Source: Planctomycetota bacterium
GTDB lineage: Bacteria > Planctomycetota > UBA1135 > GCA-002686595
DNA: 64,000 nucleotides
Direction: 5' to 3'
Assembly: GCA_030746555.1 (NCBI GenBank)
Contig: JASLMK010000078.1
Coordinates: 112,988-176,987 of the forward strand
Shown: positions 51,051 to 59,992 of the stretch, in pieces
How positions within the stretch are numbered: the first letter of the stretch is position 1
Layout of the letters: the number at the start of each line of letters is the position of its first letter
Translations under genes and position numbers: made by a program
The notes under the pieces: model-generated
What the model saw: only the letters and a program-made list of their open reading frames with translations
Databases searched by the model: none
What the model was told of the DNA's origin: nothing

Positions 51051-54000
51051 CTACTCCCTGCGCAAGGTCGCTAGCACCTCTCCGCGCAGGGCGAGGCGCG
51101 CGGCGAGCACGACCCACAGCCCGCCGCTCAGGGCGAGGGCGACGACGAGCCCGGCGGCCCGCCCCCACCCCGCTCCCTCCCCGGCGACCGCCGGCAACAG
51201 GGCGACCAGGCCGGCCTCCGCCCCCGCCCCCAGGCCCAGGACGAGGAGCAGGCCGTGCTCGCCGGCGATCATCCGCCGCAGGGCGCCGCCGCGAAACCCG
51301 ACCGCCCGCATCAGCGCCAGCTCGCTCCTGCGCTCCAGGGCGTTGCGCAGGACGACGAGCCCCAGGCCGACGGTGCCGAGCAGCATCCCGATCGCTCCCA
51401 GGACGCCGAAGATCGCGAGGTAGGTGTTCTGCACGGCGTGGAACTCGGCGAGCCGCACGGCGGCCGGCGTGACCGCGAGGCCCTCGTCTTCCAGACCGCG
51501 TCCGAGCTCCTCGGCGATCACCTCGACCCGCTCCGCGGGCGCATCGACGAGGAACATCCGGTGACCGCTCACCGACGGGAAGCGCTCCTCGAAGGCGCTC
51601 TCGGCGATCAGGAGGTTGCCCTGCAGGATCGAGCCGGCGACGGCGGCGACGATCCGCACGCGCACCGGCCGCCCGTCCTCGCCGGTGACCTCGACGGTGT
51701 CGCCGACGCGCTTGTGCATCGACCAGGTGATGCTCGCCTCGTCCCCCACCGCGGGCACGCTGCCGTCCGCTCCCAGGGTCGCGAGCGCCCGCCAACCGTG
51801 GTCGAGGTCGACGCCCTCGACCGCCTGGGTGAAGCGGAACGCGCCGCGGGCGTCGAGCAGGCCGGGCTCGACCCCCAAGAGGCGCGGGGTCGCCGGCACC
51901 CCCAGGTGCAGACAGCTCGCCTCGTCGCCGTCGCGCACCCTCAAGGGCACGGCCATGACGCCCTCGAGCACGGCCGGATCCAGGCCGTAAGCCTCCCGGC
52001 CCTCGGCGGTGTTGACGTCGTGCAGGACGCCCAGGGTCGCCTCCGCCACGAGGGCGAAGCCGCCGGTGCCCGTGTCCCGGCGGGCGCCGGCGCCGGTCGC
52101 TTCGCTCGCCGCGTCGCGGTGGTTGGCGGCGACCGCGACCACCAGGAAGGTGCCCGCCGCGAGCAGGGCGACGGTGCCCAGGCTGCGCCCGCCGCGCCGT
52201 GCGGCCCCGCCCAGGGCCAGGGCGGCGAGGGAGTCCCGCGGCGCCGACCGCGGCGCGGCCAGCCACGCCAAGAACGCACCGCTCGCCGCCACCCCCGCGA
52301 CGAGCAGCAGGGCTCCGGCCCCGAAGAAGGCGCCCGCCGCCGCCGCTCCCTCCCGCGGGTCGGCGGCGAACAGGAGCGCCGTCGCGCCGAGGACGCAGCC
52401 GGCGGCGATCCACGGGCCCCGGCGCGCGCGGAGCAGGGCGGGGCCACGCCGAGCGTCCGGCGCGCCGGCGAGCAGCTCCGCCGCCGGGCGCCGCCCCAGG
52501 CGGCGGACCGACCACGCCATCACCGCGACGGCCAGGGCCACGCTGGCCGCACCCCCCCCGACCAGGGTCGTCGGCGCGACCGTGAGGCCGATCGCCGCGC
52601 CGCCCACCGCACCGCTCCAGACCGTGGCCAGACCGTGGAGCAGGGCGGCGGTGTAGGCCACGCCGGCGGGGACGCCCAGGGCGGCTCCCGCGAGCGCCAG
52701 GACCCCGCCCTCGGTCAGGAAGGCGCGCGCCACGCGCCGCCGCCGCCAGCCCACCGCCGAGAGCAGGCCCAGCTCGCGGGAGCGCTGCTCGACGCCGAAG
52801 GCGAAGAGCATCCCCGAGAGCAAGAGGGCCGCGGCGATCAGGAAGGAGGAGAGGCCCCCGAACAGGCCGGCGAAGTCGGTGGTGGCGGCGCCGGTCGCCA
52901 GCGCCGGCGTGCGGACGTCCTCGAAGAACAGGCCGATCGAGGCCGGGTCCACCCGCTCGCGCACCAGGCGTGCGATCGCCTCGGGCTCCGCGCCGGGGAA
53001 GCGCACGGCGGTGAGCGATCCGAAGCGGTCGGCCCACAGCGCCTGGCCCGCCGCCAGGCCGACGAAGGCCTTGGGCGTGCCGCGGTGCTCGTCCCAGTAG
53101 GCCTCGTCCTCGTCGCGCACGACGTCGAGGTCGAGCTCGATGCCCGGCTCCCAGTCGCGGCAGTGGTCGGCGTCGGCCAGGCCGGGGAAGGCGGGCATCA
53201 GGGACGGGTCGGCGACCGCCCCGGCCAGAGGCACGACCGCGCGGATCTCGAACCGGTGGCCGCGCTCGACCAGCCGCGACGACCCTCCCAGGGCGTAGGT
53301 CGTCATCGAAAGCTCGTCCCCCGGCCGCGCCTCGAGGTCCTCCGCCAGCCAGGAGTGGATGACGATCTCGTCGGCGGCGAGGTCGGCGGGCACGAGGCCG
53401 GTGTCCGTCCCCGCCGCCGCCGCGTTCAGGGGGCCGACGGCGCTCACCATGGAATAGGGCGTCGCCCGTTCCCCGACGCCCATCCGCTTGGCGAAGGTGG
53501 TCAACACGCCCACCGCCGGGAGGGGCGCGTCCGCGAGCGCCTCTCCGAGGGCCGCGTCGAGGAAGACGCGCTCTCCGGTGAGCTCGACGCCCTCCCCCAC
53601 CGCCGTCGGCCGCAGGTGCCAGCCGGCGTCGGCCAGGGTCCAGACGCGGGCGAGGGCGCCCTCGGCCGCCGCGGCCACCGCTCCCGCCGTTCCCGCGCCG
53701 CCCACCAGCAACAGGTTCGAGCGCTCCCCCAGCTCCAGCTCCTCCTGCAGCCAGGCGCGGGAGCAGACGGCGAGCAACGGCGGGAGCGGAGATGCCGAGA
53801 GGGAGAAGCGCCCGCCCGCCTCGTCGCCGAGCACCCCGGCGACCTTGACGCGCAGGCCGATCGTGCGCTCGTCGCTCTGGGCGAGGACCATGTCGCGGGC
53901 CATCGCGCTCGGCAGATCGACGCGCAGCAGGACCTCGTCGGCCGCGGTGACGCCGAGCTGGCGCGCCAGGCGCTCGCTCACGAGCACCTCGCCGGGGGCG

Positions 54001-54458
54001 GGCGGCTCGACGGCGCCGGGTTTGGGCGCGAGGTCGAAGAAGCCCGCGTCCACGCCGACGGCCCGCACGCCGTTGGCGCGCCGGGCGGTGCCCGGCACCG
54101 ACGCCACGCCGGAGAGGGCGAGGGCGGCCCTCACGCGCACCGGCGTGGGCCCGGCCTCCGGCGACGGTTCCCGAGGGGAAGGGGTCGAGTCCGCCGCGAC
54201 GGTGCGCTCGATCGAGCCGAGCTCCGCCGCCAGCTCTCCGGCGAGGGCGTCGGTGAAGAGGCGGTCCCGTGCGTCGAGGGCCGCGTCGATCCCGCCCACG
54301 CGCGCCAGGGCCTGTTCCCGCAGTGCGGCGCGCACCGAGTCGCCGACGGCGAGGGCGCCGGTGAGCACGGCGGTCGCGACGGCACATCCCGCCACCACCC
54401 CCAGGTTCGTGCGCCAGAAGTGGCCGAGGCCACGGGCGGCCAGGCGAGCGGCGTTCAT
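51051..54458 (-). CDS. FtsX-type ABC transporter permease (MacB/LolC-like), very large
   Basis: 1135 residues. An N-terminal transmembrane segment (about 15-40) is followed by a large periplasmic domain rich in 'VPADLAADEIVIHSWLAEDLEARPGDEL' type MacB_PCD features. Next come three hydrophobic helices near 490-620 ('SFLIAAALLLSGMLFAFGVEQRSRELGLLSAVGWRRRRVARAFL', the FtsX cytoplasmic loop), a second periplasmic part, and a second FtsX block near the C-terminus ('GAIGMLLGTVGLGLVVLRNALERRSELALMRAVGFR'). The duplicated FtsX layout gives roughly eight to ten helices. It overlaps the ATPase gene by 4 bp, so the pair forms a MacB/LolCDE-type exporter, moving lipids, lipoproteins or a small molecule out of the inner membrane. 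Confidence 0.88.
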   Translation of the reverse strand: MNAARLAARGLGHFWRTNLGVVAGCAVATAVLTGALAVGDSVRAALREQALARVGGIDAALDARDRLFTDALAGELAAELGSIERTVAADSTPSPREPSPEAGPTPVRVRAALALSGVASVPGTARRANGVRAVGVDAGFFDLAPKPGAVEPPAPGEVLVSERLARQLGVTAADEVLLRVDLPSAMARDMVLAQSDERTIGLRVKVAGVLGDEAGGRFSLSASPLPPLLAVCSRAWLQEELELGERSNLLLVGGAGTAGAVAAAAEGALARVWTLADAGWHLRPTAVGEGVELTGERVFLDAALGEALADAPLPAVGVLTTFAKRMGVGERATPYSMVSAVGPLNAAAAGTDTGLVPADLAADEIVIHSWLAEDLEARPGDELSMTTYALGGSSRLVERGHRFEIRAVVPLAGAVADPSLMPAFPGLADADHCRDWEPGIELDLDVVRDEDEAYWDEHRGTPKAFVGLAAGQALWADRFGSLTAVRFPGAEPEAIARLVRERVDPASIGLFFEDVRTPALATGAATTDFAGLFGGLSSFLIAAALLLSGMLFAFGVEQRSRELGLLSAVGWRRRRVARAFLTEGGVLALAGAALGVPAGVAYTAALLHGLATVWSGAVGGAAIGLTVAPTTLVGGGAASVALAVAVMAWSVRRLGRRPAAELLAGAPDARRGPALLRARRGPWIAAGCVLGATALLFAADPREGAAAAGAFFGAGALLLVAGVAASGAFLAWLAAPRSAPRDSLAALALGGAARRGGRSLGTVALLAAGTFLVVAVAANHRDAASEATGAGARRDTGTGGFALVAEATLGVLHDVNTAEGREAYGLDPAVLEGVMAVPLRVRDGDEASCLHLGVPATPRLLGVEPGLLDARGAFRFTQAVEGVDLDHGWRALATLGADGSVPAVGDEASITWSMHKRVGDTVEVTGEDGRPVRVRIVAAVAGSILQGNLLIAESAFEERFPSVSGHRMFLVDAPAERVEVIAEELGRGLEDEGLAVTPAAVRLAEFHAVQNTYLAIFGVLGAIGMLLGTVGLGLVVLRNALERRSELALMRAVGFRGGALRRMIAGEHGLLLVLGLGAGAEAGLVALLPAVAGEGAGWGRAAGLVVALALSGGLWVVLAARLALRGEVLATLRRE

Positions 54459-55135
54459 CGATCGACGAGCCTCCCCGCGGCGAGGGCCAGGCGGCGTTGC
54501 ATGAGCGCCGCCAGGGCCTCGGCGTGGGTGACGACGACCAGCGTCAGGCCGTGCTCGCCGTGGAGCCTCGTGAGCAGCTCGCCGAGCTCCGCCGCCGCCT
54601 CGGCGTCGAGGGAGCCGGTGGGCTCATCGGCCAGGAGCAAACGCGGTTCGTTCACGAGCGCGCGCACGACGGCCACCCGCTGGCGCTCGCCGCCCGACAG
54701 CTCCCCGGGGCGATGGTCGGCCCGGTCGGCGAGGCCGACGGCGTCCAGCAGGGCGCGGGCTCGGTCGAGCGCCCGCGAGCGATCGCCGCCCTTGCGCGCC
54801 AGGGTCGGCACCAGGACGTTCTCCAGGGCCGAGCACTGCGGGAGGAGGTGGTGCTCCTGGAACACGAAGCCGACGGTCTCGCTGCGCAGGTCGGCCAGGG
54901 CGTCGGCGTCGAGGTCGGCGAGGTCGGCGCCCGCGATGCGCACGCTCCCGCCGGTCGGCGGCGCGAGGGCGCCGATCAGGTGCAGGAGGGTGCTCTTGCC
55001 CGAGCCCGACGGACCGACGACGGCCACGGACTCGCCCTCGGCGACGGACAGGTCGACGCCGCGCAGGACCTCGGTCTCCGCCCCGGCGACGCCGAAGCGC
55101 TTGGAGACCTCGCGCAGCTCGACGAGGGCGCTCAC
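54455..55135 (-). CDS. LolD/MacB-type ABC transporter ATPase
   Basis: 226 residues from a GTG (55135) inside the stop of the upstream gene. All ABC signatures are intact: Walker A 'GPSGSGKST' (about 40-48), Q-loop 'VGFVFQEHHLLPQCSALENV', signature 'LSGGERQR', Walker B 'LLLADEPTGSLD' and H-loop 'VVVTHAE'. The 'FQEHHLLPQCSALENV' block and small size fit the LolD/MacB branch that works with FtsX-type permeases. It overlaps both neighbours by 4 bp, so ATPase and permease are translationally coupled. The transported substrate is unknown; the neighbouring lipid/acid-modifying genes suggest a lipid-like cargo. Confidence 0.93.
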   Translation of the reverse strand: MSALVELREVSKRFGVAGAETEVLRGVDLSVAEGESVAVVGPSGSGKSTLLHLIGALAPPTGGSVRIAGADLADLDADALADLRSETVGFVFQEHHLLPQCSALENVLVPTLARKGGDRSRALDRARALLDAVGLADRADHRPGELSGGERQRVAVVRALVNEPRLLLADEPTGSLDAEAAAELGELLTRLHGEHGLTLVVVTHAEALAALMQRRLALAAGRLVDR

Positions 55136-55677
55136 CGCTGGGGCTCGTCGGCCCCTTCCCCCGCCCCCGCCGCGGGAGGGGGCGGACCGGGCTTGTAGAG
55201 CGTGACGAGCGTCCCGCCGAGCGCCGCCAGGGCGATGCCGCACACGAACTGCCAGCGCAGGCTCGCCAGGCCCCCGGCGGGCGGGTGGATGGCGAGGGCG
55301 ACGAGGGCGTTCACGATCGGCGCGCCTGCGAAGATGATCGACATGACCGCGGCGGGGTGGCCGCGGGCGCCGAAGGCGAGCAGCACGCAGAAGGCGCCGA
55401 CCGCACCGGAGGTCCCGGCCAACAGCGACCACGCGATCCCGCCGCCGGACATGGCCCAGTCGCTCTTCGCGCCGACCAGCAGGACCACCGGCCCGACGAC
55501 CGCGATCAGGAAGTAGGCGATCCCGACCCACAGGAAGGCCTTGTAGCGCCCGTTCACCGGGTCGCCCATCGCCGCCTGGCCGGTGTGCAGTAGCACGCCG
55601 TAGAGGCCCCAAGTCACGACCGTCATCAGAGCGAAGGTCAGCCAGAGGCTCGAGGTCTGTCCGTCTCCTCCCGCCAT
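55132..55677 (-). CDS. EamA-like small membrane transporter
   Basis: 181 residues with about five transmembrane helices: 'LWLTFALMTVVTWGLYGVLLHTGQ', 'AFLWVGIAYFLIAVVGPVVLLVG', 'GIAWSLLAGTSGAVGAFCVLLAFGARG', 'AAVMSIIFAGAPIVNALVALAI', 'FVCGIALAALGGTLVTLYKPG'. This is half of the ten-helix EamA/DMT fold, as in small EamA-like proteins that work as dimers. The C-terminal tail is Pro/Gly-rich and cytoplasmic. It overlaps the ATPase gene by 4 bp (55132-55135) and lies 1 bp after the thioesterase stop. It could export or import a metabolite of the cluster; the substrate is unknown. Confidence 0.82.
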   Translation of the reverse strand: MAGGDGQTSSLWLTFALMTVVTWGLYGVLLHTGQAAMGDPVNGRYKAFLWVGIAYFLIAVVGPVVLLVGAKSDWAMSGGGIAWSLLAGTSGAVGAFCVLLAFGARGHPAAVMSIIFAGAPIVNALVALAIHPPAGGLASLRWQFVCGIALAALGGTLVTLYKPGPPPPAAGAGEGADEPQR

Positions 55678-55678
55678 G

Positions 55679-56170
55679 TCAGCTCCCGCCTTCCGACCTG
55701 GGCTTGCGTTCCAGGGCCGCGCGGGCGGCCTCGATCTGCTCGGGGGGCGCGATGGTGACGCGCTCGGCGACCTCGGCGGGCATGTCCGTCGCGCGCACGC
55801 TCCCGTCTGAGGGATCGCGGGCGACGCAGACCGTGCGCATGCGCCCGCCGGCCAGGGGCGCGTCGCCTCCTTCCGCGGCGAAGAAGCCGATCTCGAAGGC
55901 CAGGGACTTCTCAGCGCGCTCGCTCACGAGCAGGCGGATCGTGATCCGGTCGGGATACCTGAGCGGCCGGCGGTAGGAGCACGTCGCGTCGACGCGCACC
56001 CAGCCGACCATGCCGTCCTCGTCGTCGCTGTGGGCCGACAACCCCAGGGAGCGGAAGAAGGCGTGCTCGCACTCCTCCATGTACCGGAAGTAGTTGGCGA
56101 AGTGGACGATGCCGGACGCGTCGGTCTCGGCGAACTCGATCCTGCGCTCGTAGGCGAACTCGTGGGTCAT
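55679..56170 (-). CDS. 4HBT/YbgC-type acyl-CoA thioesterase
   Basis: 163 residues, cytoplasmic. The hot-dog fold signature is clear: 'RIEFAETDASGIVHFANYFRYMEECEHAFFRSLG', with the catalytic Asp of the 4HBT/YbgC family in 'ETDASGIVHFANY'. It is followed by 'GWVRVDATCSYRRPLRYPDRITI' and a C-terminal strand 'GGRMRTVCVARDPSDG'. These enzymes hydrolyse acyl-CoA (or acyl-ACP) thioesters, often aromatic or short-chain. Its presence beside an acid-activating ligase and a reductase fits editing or release of an acyl intermediate. It overlaps the glycosyltransferase gene by 4 bp. Confidence 0.88.
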   Translation of the reverse strand: MTHEFAYERRIEFAETDASGIVHFANYFRYMEECEHAFFRSLGLSAHSDDEDGMVGWVRVDATCSYRRPLRYPDRITIRLLVSERAEKSLAFEIGFFAAEGGDAPLAGGRMRTVCVARDPSDGSVRATDMPAEVAERVTIAPPEQIEAARAALERKPRSEGGS

Positions 56171-57486
56171 GGAGTGTCGGGGCGGCGGGCGAGCATTGTA
56201 CAGACGTCCGCAACGCCACGAGCCATGTGCTCGGCGCCGAAGCGCTCGCGCACGGCGTCGCGCCCGCTCTCGGCGAGGGCTCGCGCGCGCGCCGGATCGA
56301 GCAGGAGCGCCTCGAGGGCGTCGGCGAGGGCGACGGGGTCGTCGGGCTCGCACAGCACGCCGCCCCCGGTGGCCTCGACGAGCTCGGGGAAGGCCGCGTG
56401 GCGCGGCTGGACGACCGGCACCCCCGCGGCGAGGGCTTCGAGCACGTACAGGCCGAAGGACTCGCCGTAGGTGGCCGGCACCGAGAGCACGGCGAGGGAG
56501 TCGAACAGGCGCACCTTCTCCTCGCGGGTGACGCCGGGGTGGAAGGCGACGCGGTCCGTGAGCCCCGCGCGGTCGAGGCGCGCGCGCAGCCCGTCCACGA
56601 AGGCGCGGTCCCCGGCGAGCAGGGTCCCGGCCACGGCGAGGCGGGCTTCGCCGACCCGGCCCTTCTCGCAGAGCAGCACGAAGGCCTCGACCAGGGTGTC
56701 GAGGCCCTTGTCGGGGCACATGCGCGCCAGGTAGCCGATGCGCGGGAGGGGCGGCGTGTCGCCGTTCCATGCTCCGGTGAGGGCCAAGAGGTCCTCCGCC
56801 GCGACCCCGTTGTGGACGACGGTCACCTTCCCCGCGGGCAGCGCCAAGCGCTCGGCCATCAGCGCCCCGTAGTCGGCGCTGACGGCGATGCAGGCGTCCG
56901 CGTCGGCGGCGCGCTCGCGCACGCACGCCCAGGCTCGCTCACGGTAGGGCTCGGGCAGGCCGTCGAGGAAGGGCGCCTCGCCCTGCAGGGTGCAGACGAG
57001 GGGGCGGTCGAGCCGTTCGCGCAGGCTCCGCGCCGTCCCGAGCAGCATGGCGTTGGAGAGGATCACGACGTCGGGCTCCTCGCCGGCGGGGAAGGCGCGC
57101 CGGGCGAGCTTGTCGATCTCGGTGGCGAGGGCGCCGCGCTCGCCCTCGAGGACGGCCAGGGTCACGGCCCCCAGGCCCGCCGGGTCGGTCATGTTGCCGC
57201 GGCGCGCGGCCCAGCGCAGGAGCGCCGGCGAGTCGAGGGCGTCGGCGACGAAGCCGGGCAGGCGCCGCAGCGGCGGCAGCTTGTGCTGGAGGAAGACGTT
57301 GATGCCGCCCATGCGCACCGGCTCAACCGCGTCGGGCGAGTCGTCCTCGAGCCACAGGGGCAGGTACAGGGGAACGACGCGCACGTCGTGGCCGAGGGCG
57401 CGCAGGGCCGTCGCCAGGGCGCCGTCCCGCAGGCAGCTCCCGCAGTGGAAGTGTCCGGTCCCCGGGGTGAGCAGGGCGATCCGCAT
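56167..57486 (-). CDS. GT4-family glycosyltransferase
   Basis: 439 residues from ATG 57486, which begins directly at the first Rossmann strand 'MRIALLTPGTGHFHCGSCLRDGALATALRALGHDV'. This start is preferred over the upstream extension. The GT-B fold C-terminal domain shows 'IGYLARMCPDKGLDTLVEAF' and the nucleotide-sugar-binding 'ATYGESFGLYVLEALAAGVPVVQPRHAAFPELVE' with the E(x7)E motif. The family transfers sugar from a nucleotide donor. The early 'HFHCGSCLRDG' is an unusual Cys/His stretch. Co-transcribed by 4-bp overlap with the thioesterase, so the cluster may build a glycosylated acyl product. The acceptor is unknown. Confidence 0.88.
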   Translation of the reverse strand: MRIALLTPGTGHFHCGSCLRDGALATALRALGHDVRVVPLYLPLWLEDDSPDAVEPVRMGGINVFLQHKLPPLRRLPGFVADALDSPALLRWAARRGNMTDPAGLGAVTLAVLEGERGALATEIDKLARRAFPAGEEPDVVILSNAMLLGTARSLRERLDRPLVCTLQGEAPFLDGLPEPYRERAWACVRERAADADACIAVSADYGALMAERLALPAGKVTVVHNGVAAEDLLALTGAWNGDTPPLPRIGYLARMCPDKGLDTLVEAFVLLCEKGRVGEARLAVAGTLLAGDRAFVDGLRARLDRAGLTDRVAFHPGVTREEKVRLFDSLAVLSVPATYGESFGLYVLEALAAGVPVVQPRHAAFPELVEATGGGVLCEPDDPVALADALEALLLDPARARALAESGRDAVRERFGAEHMARGVADVCTMLARRPDTP

Positions 57487-57500
57487 GGGCGCGACGGCTT

Positions 57501-58802
57501 TCAACTGATGCGCTCTGTGCGGTGCTCGGGGCGGAAGTAGGCCGGCAGCAGGCCGTCGACCTGCATCAGGCCCGCGCGCGTCGTGCGGATCTCGCCGCCG
57601 TCGAGCTCCACGAGCCCGTCGGCCTCCTGGCGCGCCAGGGCGTCGGCGAAGCGCTCGCGCGGGTCCACGCCGAACTTCTCCTCGAAGAAGGCGGTCTCGA
57701 CGCGGCCGAGCTTCATCTGCAGCAGGAACTCGCGCACCAGCCGCTCGTCGGCGTCCATCGGGTAGGCGCGCAGGTGGGGCGCCTCGCCCGCGGCGACGCG
57801 CCGCTCGTAGGTCCCGATCTCGTGCTCGTTCTGGAAGTGCACGCCGCCCAGGTGCGAGAACGAGGAGACGCCGATGCCGAGCATGTCGGCGCCCCGCCAC
57901 AGGGAGTCGCGGTAGAGGAAGCTCGCCTGCTCGTCCCGGCAGGCGGTGTAGGCGCTCCCCAGGCGATAGCCGTACGCCTCCAGGCGCGCGAAGCCCTCGT
58001 CGGCCCAGCGGCGCTTGGTGGCCCAGTCCGCCACTGGGGCGACGGCCTCGCCGCCCTCGCGCATGCGGTCGTAGAGCGTCGTGTTGAAGGGCACCTCCAT
58101 CTGGTAGATGGTCACGCTCTCGGGCAACAGCTCGATGGTGCGCTCGATGCACTCGCTCCAGGTCGCGTCGGTCTCCCCCACCATGCCGGCGATCAGGTCG
58201 ACGTTGACAGAGTCGAACCCCGCGGCGCCCAGGAACCCGTAGGCCCGCAGGATCTCGTCGGCGCGGTGGGCGCGGTTGTTGCGCTCGAGGATTCCCGGGT
58301 CGAAGTGCTCGATCCCCAGGCTGGCGCGGGTCACCCCCAGCTCGGCGAGGGCGGCGGCCTTGGGCTCCTGGAGCGTGCCCGGCTCGCACTCGAAGGCGAT
58401 CTCCTCGGCGTCATCGAAGGGCAGGACCGCGCTCAGGGCGCCGAAGAGCTCGCGCAGTTGGTTGGCCGAGAGGTAGGAGGGGGTTCCGCCGCCGAAGTAG
58501 ACGAAGCTCGGCCTCCGGCCGGCGAGGTAGGGCGTCTCCGCGAGGAGCGCCAGCTCGCGCGCGAGGCTGTCGAGGTAGCGGCGAATGTCGGCGCTGCTCT
58601 TGTCGGTGTAGACCTTGAAGTAGCAGAAGTCGCAGCGCTTGCGGCAGAAGGGGAGGTGGACGTAGAGGCCGAGCGGCACGTCCGCGGCGGGCGGCGAGGC
58701 GAGCTTCGCGCTGACGCCCGCCACCGCATCCGCGCTCCAGGCCGAGAACGGTGGGTAGTTGGAGACGAAGTAGTTCCCCGCGCGGGTCTGTTCCGTGCTC
58801 AT
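57501..58802 (-). CDS. HemN/HemW-like radical SAM protein
   Basis: 433 residues. The radical SAM cluster is C-R-K-R-C-D-F-C in 'LGLYVHLPFCRKRCDFCYFKVYTDK' (about 60), the CX3CX2C of the HemN family. It is followed by the SAM-binding 'FVYFGGGTPSYLSANQL' and 'ASLGIEHFDPGILERNNRAH', where HemW proteins have 'SxGxQ'. A HemN_C winged-helix domain closes the protein ('EFLLQMKLGRVETAFFEEKFG'). Coproporphyrinogen oxidase, heme chaperone and class C methylase/cyclopropanase enzymes all share this architecture; the motif details here do not decide among them. No other heme gene is nearby, so a role on the cluster's product is more likely. Overlaps the propeller gene by 4 bp. Confidence 0.86.
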   Translation of the reverse strand: MSTEQTRAGNYFVSNYPPFSAWSADAVAGVSAKLASPPAADVPLGLYVHLPFCRKRCDFCYFKVYTDKSSADIRRYLDSLARELALLAETPYLAGRRPSFVYFGGGTPSYLSANQLRELFGALSAVLPFDDAEEIAFECEPGTLQEPKAAALAELGVTRASLGIEHFDPGILERNNRAHRADEILRAYGFLGAAGFDSVNVDLIAGMVGETDATWSECIERTIELLPESVTIYQMEVPFNTTLYDRMREGGEAVAPVADWATKRRWADEGFARLEAYGYRLGSAYTACRDEQASFLYRDSLWRGADMLGIGVSSFSHLGGVHFQNEHEIGTYERRVAAGEAPHLRAYPMDADERLVREFLLQMKLGRVETAFFEEKFGVDPRERFADALARQEADGLVELDGGEIRTTRAGLMQVDGLLPAYFRPEHRTERIS

Positions 58803-59935
58803 CGTTCCTTCTCCGCGGCTTCTTCGGCAGGTCCGAAGGCGTAGAGGGCGCCGTCGAGGGAGGCGGTGATCACGACTCCGCCGGCGACCGCCGGGGAGGA
58901 GAAGATCGAGCGGCCGATGTCGTAGGACCAGACCTCGGTGCCGTCGGCCAGGCGCAACAGGTACAGGCGACCGTCGCCCGAGCCGAAGACGACCTTGTCG
59001 CCGCAGACGACCGGTGAGCCGTCGACCTTGCGGCGGGTGGCGAAGGTCCACAGGGGCTCGCCGTCGGCCAGGCGCGCGCAGTGCAGCTTCTTGTCGCGTC
59101 CGCCGAAGACGACGAGGTCGTCGGTGACGGCGGGGGACGAGAAGAAGGCGTGGCGTCCGCCGTCGTAGGACCACAGCGCCTTGCCGGACTCGACGTCGAC
59201 GCAGGCGAAGGCGTTGCCGTAGTGTCCGAAGAGGGCGCGCCTGCCCGCCAGGGCCGCCGAGCCGGCGATGTGGCAGTCGCGGCCCATCTCGATGCGTGCG
59301 AGGGCTTCGCCGCTCTCGCTCGAGACGACGTGCAGGGCGGCGTCGCAGCCGCCGAAGACGACGCGCCCGTCGCTCACCGCCGGGGTGCCGTTGACGAAGT
59401 TCTCGGTCTGGTAGGTCCAGGCGACCTCTCCGCTCTGCGCGTCGAGGCAGTAGAGGCGGGTGTCGTAGGAGCCGACGACGATGCGCGCGGGCCGCTCGTC
59501 CCTCGCCGGCAGCCAGGCCGCCGCGCCGAGGATCTTGTCCCCGGTCTCGCGCTTCCAGCGCAGGGCGCCGTCGTCCGCATCGAGGGCGTAGACGAAGAAG
59601 TCCGAGGAGCCGACGAAGACGGTCCCTTCCGCCACCAAGGGCGGCGCCTCGATCATGTCCTCGGTCGCGAACTTCCAGATCCCCTCACCGGTCGAGAGGT
59701 CGACCGCGTGGACGTGCTTGTCGTCGGAGCCGACGAACACCTTCCCGTCGGCGACGACGGGGGAGGAGACGATGGCGCCGCCGCTCTCGTAGCGCCAGCG
59801 CAGGGCCAGCTCGTCCGCCAGGGCCCCGTCTGCGACCCCCCGCTGGGCCGCGCCCCCCCGAAACGCGCTCCACTCCCCGCCCCCGGCGGGATCGGAGGCG
59901 ACGGCGAGGACGAGGACCGCGATGGAGACGGACAT
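58799..59935 (-). CDS. Exported PQQ-like beta-propeller protein
   Basis: 378 residues. A short hydrophobic leader ('SVSIAVLVLAVASDP') is followed by a complete PQQ/BamB-like propeller beginning 'GEWSAFRGGAAQRGVADGAL'. Blades end in the usual repeats 'SSPVVADGKVFVGSDDKHVHAVD', 'APPLVAEGTVFVGSSDFFVYALD', 'GTPAVSDGRVVFGGCDAALHVV', 'SSPAVAGGVVITASLDGALYAFG'. Seven or eight blades are visible. It lies inside the minus-strand cluster between the Fe-alcohol dehydrogenase and the radical SAM gene (4-bp overlap with the latter), which suggests it serves the same pathway, perhaps as an exported binding partner. The function is not known. Confidence 0.86.
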   Translation of the reverse strand: MSVSIAVLVLAVASDPAGGGEWSAFRGGAAQRGVADGALADELALRWRYESGGAIVSSPVVADGKVFVGSDDKHVHAVDLSTGEGIWKFATEDMIEAPPLVAEGTVFVGSSDFFVYALDADDGALRWKRETGDKILGAAAWLPARDERPARIVVGSYDTRLYCLDAQSGEVAWTYQTENFVNGTPAVSDGRVVFGGCDAALHVVSSESGEALARIEMGRDCHIAGSAALAGRRALFGHYGNAFACVDVESGKALWSYDGGRHAFFSSPAVTDDLVVFGGRDKKLHCARLADGEPLWTFATRRKVDGSPVVCGDKVVFGSGDGRLYLLRLADGTEVWSYDIGRSIFSSPAVAGGVVITASLDGALYAFGPAEEAAEKER

Positions 59936-59992
59936 GCCCCCATTATCCGCTCCCGCCTCACACGGAGGCCAGAGAACGGAGAAACAGGCCGG

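Noticed and set aside
50350..55205. Very long frames on both strands over the ABC permease
   Set aside because: Low-complexity Arg/Gly/Ala translations; the 51051-54458 frame has the FtsX pattern and 4-bp coupling to the ATPase.
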